Source: VXNE01 sp963664635
GTDB taxonomy: Bacteria > Pseudomonadota > Gammaproteobacteria > Pseudomonadales > Azotimanducaceae
Assembly (NCBI GenBank): GCA_963664635.1
Contig: OY761542.1
Span: 1,922,001-1,986,000, forward strand
Direction of reading: 5' to 3'
Length of the DNA: 64,000 nucleotides
In this document: in pieces, positions 62,884 through 64,000 of the stretch
Numbering within the stretch: position 1 is the stretch's first letter
How the letters are laid out: each line of letters opens with the position of its first letter
Notes under the pieces: generated by a model
What the model saw: the letters and a program-made list of their open reading frames with translations, nothing else
What the model was told of the DNA's origin: nothing
The model's database searches: none
Translations under genes and position numbers: made by a program

Positions 62884-64000
62884 TCGTTCCGGAGCTTCTC
62901 CTTCTTCCCGCCACTTGACGATGGGATCCGTGTAGTCGGCCTGCCACGCTCCCGGACCGCCGGCGCAGTGGACCATGCCGGGGATCATGAACATGCGAAA
63001 GAAGTCCGCGGTCGCCTCGGCGCCGCCCATCGCCGCCGCGACGGACTCGAGGTAGGCGATGGCGCGTTGGGGCCGTAGCGGGAAGTCGTTCCAGCCCTGG
63101 TACATCAGGAGCTTGCCGCCGCCGGCGCGGAACTCCGAGAGGTCGGCCGTCGTGTCGTATGCCGCCAGGGCGTTGCCGATCCGCGCGCGGTCCCGTATCG
63201 AGTCGAACTCGGCCGCATCGAAGGTCGGATCGTGGCGCAGGTGGAGGGCCAGGTTGCCCCGCAGCATCTTGCCCAACCCGCCGGGCACCAGCTCTCCGCC
63301 CAAGAGCCACGATCCCCAGTCGCCCTGGGCCTCCGCGCCGGGCGGTACGCCGGGGGACAGGACCTTGCCGTCCGCGTCGACCATGTCGCCGTAGATGAAG
63401 CGGGCGGTCTCGGCCTGTCCCGCCGTGAGGCAGCCCTCTGTCTGGCCCGCTTCGCAGACGAGTGTGTCGATGTCCAGTTTGCAGACGCGCGGATCGTTGA
63501 TCACCCCGTCCTCGACGCCGTCGAGGGCGTCGCACGTCGCGCGCGACGCGTCGTCGAGTACCGCGAAGGCTTCCTTGTCGAGTGGGTGCGCCTCCTGGCG
63601 TGCATGCACGGCGATCATCCACGGGAGGAACTCCTGGAGCCGGAACACGGGTGCGCCGGCGATGATGCCGTCGTAGTCCTCCGGGAACCGCTCGGCCTCG
63701 ATCAGGGCCGCCCGGCCGCCGTTCGAGCAGCCCGTGAGGTAGGAGCGGTCGATCTCGCGGCCGTAGTAATGCGCGATGACGCGTTTCGATGCGAGGGTCG
63801 CCAGGTGCACGCCCCGATAGGCGTGGTCGAGCCGCGCCTCGGATTGTCCGAGATAGTCGTTGCCGTCCTCGAGTTCGTGGCCGGTGTCGGTGGAGGCCAT
63901 GGCGAACCCGCGTGCGAGCAGGCTCGTGGTATCGCCTATGAATCCGGCGCTGCCGCCGACCGCGGTGAACATCAGGCGGCCGTTCCAGTCGTCGGGAAGC
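62713..64000 (-). CDS. Tannase/feruloyl esterase family alpha/beta hydrolase (copy 4, N-terminus outside window)
   Basis: Partial: at least 428 residues are present and the frame continues to the window edge at 64000, where it reads LPDDWNGRLMFTAVGGSAGF. The missing part should be about 100 residues with the signal peptide. Nucleophile region GCSNGGRAALIEAERF, Ca site DALDGVEDGVINDPRV, Asp in WNDFPLRPQRA and IPGMVHCAGGPG are all present. Similar to copy 1 in the middle and to copy 3 at the end. Confidence 0.92.
   Translation of the reverse strand, partial: LPDDWNGRLMFTAVGGSAGFIGDTTSLLARGFAMASTDTGHELEDGNDYLGQSEARLDHAYRGVHLATLASKRVIAHYYGREIDRSYLTGCSNGGRAALIEAERFPEDYDGIIAGAPVFRLQEFLPWMIAVHARQEAHPLDKEAFAVLDDASRATCDALDGVEDGVINDPRVCKLDIDTLVCEAGQTEGCLTAGQAETARFIYGDMVDADGKVLSPGVPPGAEAQGDWGSWLLGGELVPGGLGKMLRGNLALHLRHDPTFDAAEFDSIRDRARIGNALAAYDTTADLSEFRAGGGKLLMYQGWNDFPLRPQRAIAYLESVAAAMGGAEATADFFRMFMIPGMVHCAGGPGAWQADYTDPIVKWREEGEAPERIVATHPGAVAMDHLDAEAVTGQDRSFTRPLCAYPELAQYDGSSDPDDQSSFRCAVP

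Overview
This window is GC-rich, gene-dense bacterial DNA with short intergenic gaps and many 1-11 nt gene overlaps. The gene content (urease with an Urt urea transporter, acetoin-dehydrogenase-type complex, paired acyl-CoA dehydrogenases, PhyH, VOC and tannase families, a Tat-exported PhoD-type phosphatase, TypA) fits a heterotrophic proteobacterium, probably of an uncultivated environmental lineage. There is no rRNA or tRNA here to place it further, and I saw no CRISPR array.

Layout. 0.2-12.1 kb: one long plus-strand urea block, porin-urtABCDE-ureDABCEFG, covering uptake, hydrolysis and nickel insertion. 12.1-15.5 kb: aromatic-ring-cleavage-like enzymes (DOPA-dioxygenase-like, extradiol VOC dioxygenase, FAH-family hydrolase) and a PhyH gene broken by two frameshifts. 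15.7-18.2 kb: a lower-GC island with three co-directional genes (winged-helix-like protein, ParA ATPase, RelA/SpoT nucleotidyltransferase), flanked by a 12-bp direct repeat and a duplicated tail of the neighbouring hydrolase gene. 18.2-28.7 kb: hydrolases, an AAA ATPase with a truncated DUF4276 partner, typA, a DsbA-like protein interrupted by a 45-bp palindromic repeat, a GST and a Uma2 protein. 28.9-34.2 kb: minus-strand acoA-acoB-acoX-acoC plus an imine-reductase-like gene. 34.2-48.3 kb: ADP-ribosylglycohydrolase, MaoC, SDR, a VapBC pair with a palindromic operator, an MTHFR, a MazEF-like pair, phosphatase/MFS, two amidohydrolases, acyl-CoA dehydrogenase and an MBL-fold protein.

48.4-50.0 kb is an intact IS1182-family insertion sequence with visible terminal inverted repeats. 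50.2-54.6 kb holds a two-subunit acyl-CoA dehydrogenase, an unknown gene and a DUF262-HEPN pair that looks like a defence or toxin module. 54.6-64.0 kb is an array of tannase/feruloyl-esterase-family genes: two intact genes with a near-identical tandem duplicate of one of them, one cut by the window edge, and at least three decayed remnants. Among the remnants sit a GrdB/PrdB-like gene with an in-frame UGA followed by a bacterial-SECIS-like hairpin (a probable selenoprotein), a DUF6338-like gene with an in-frame TAG fused to a tannase tail, and a FitAB-like toxin-antitoxin pair whose PIN toxin carries a DUF3775-like extension.

The most interesting items are the probable selenoprotein with its hairpin, the ParA-RelA/SpoT island, the palindromic repeat that has been accepted inside protein-coding genes, and the DUF262-HEPN pair. 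All function calls rest on reading motifs by eye; no database search was run.
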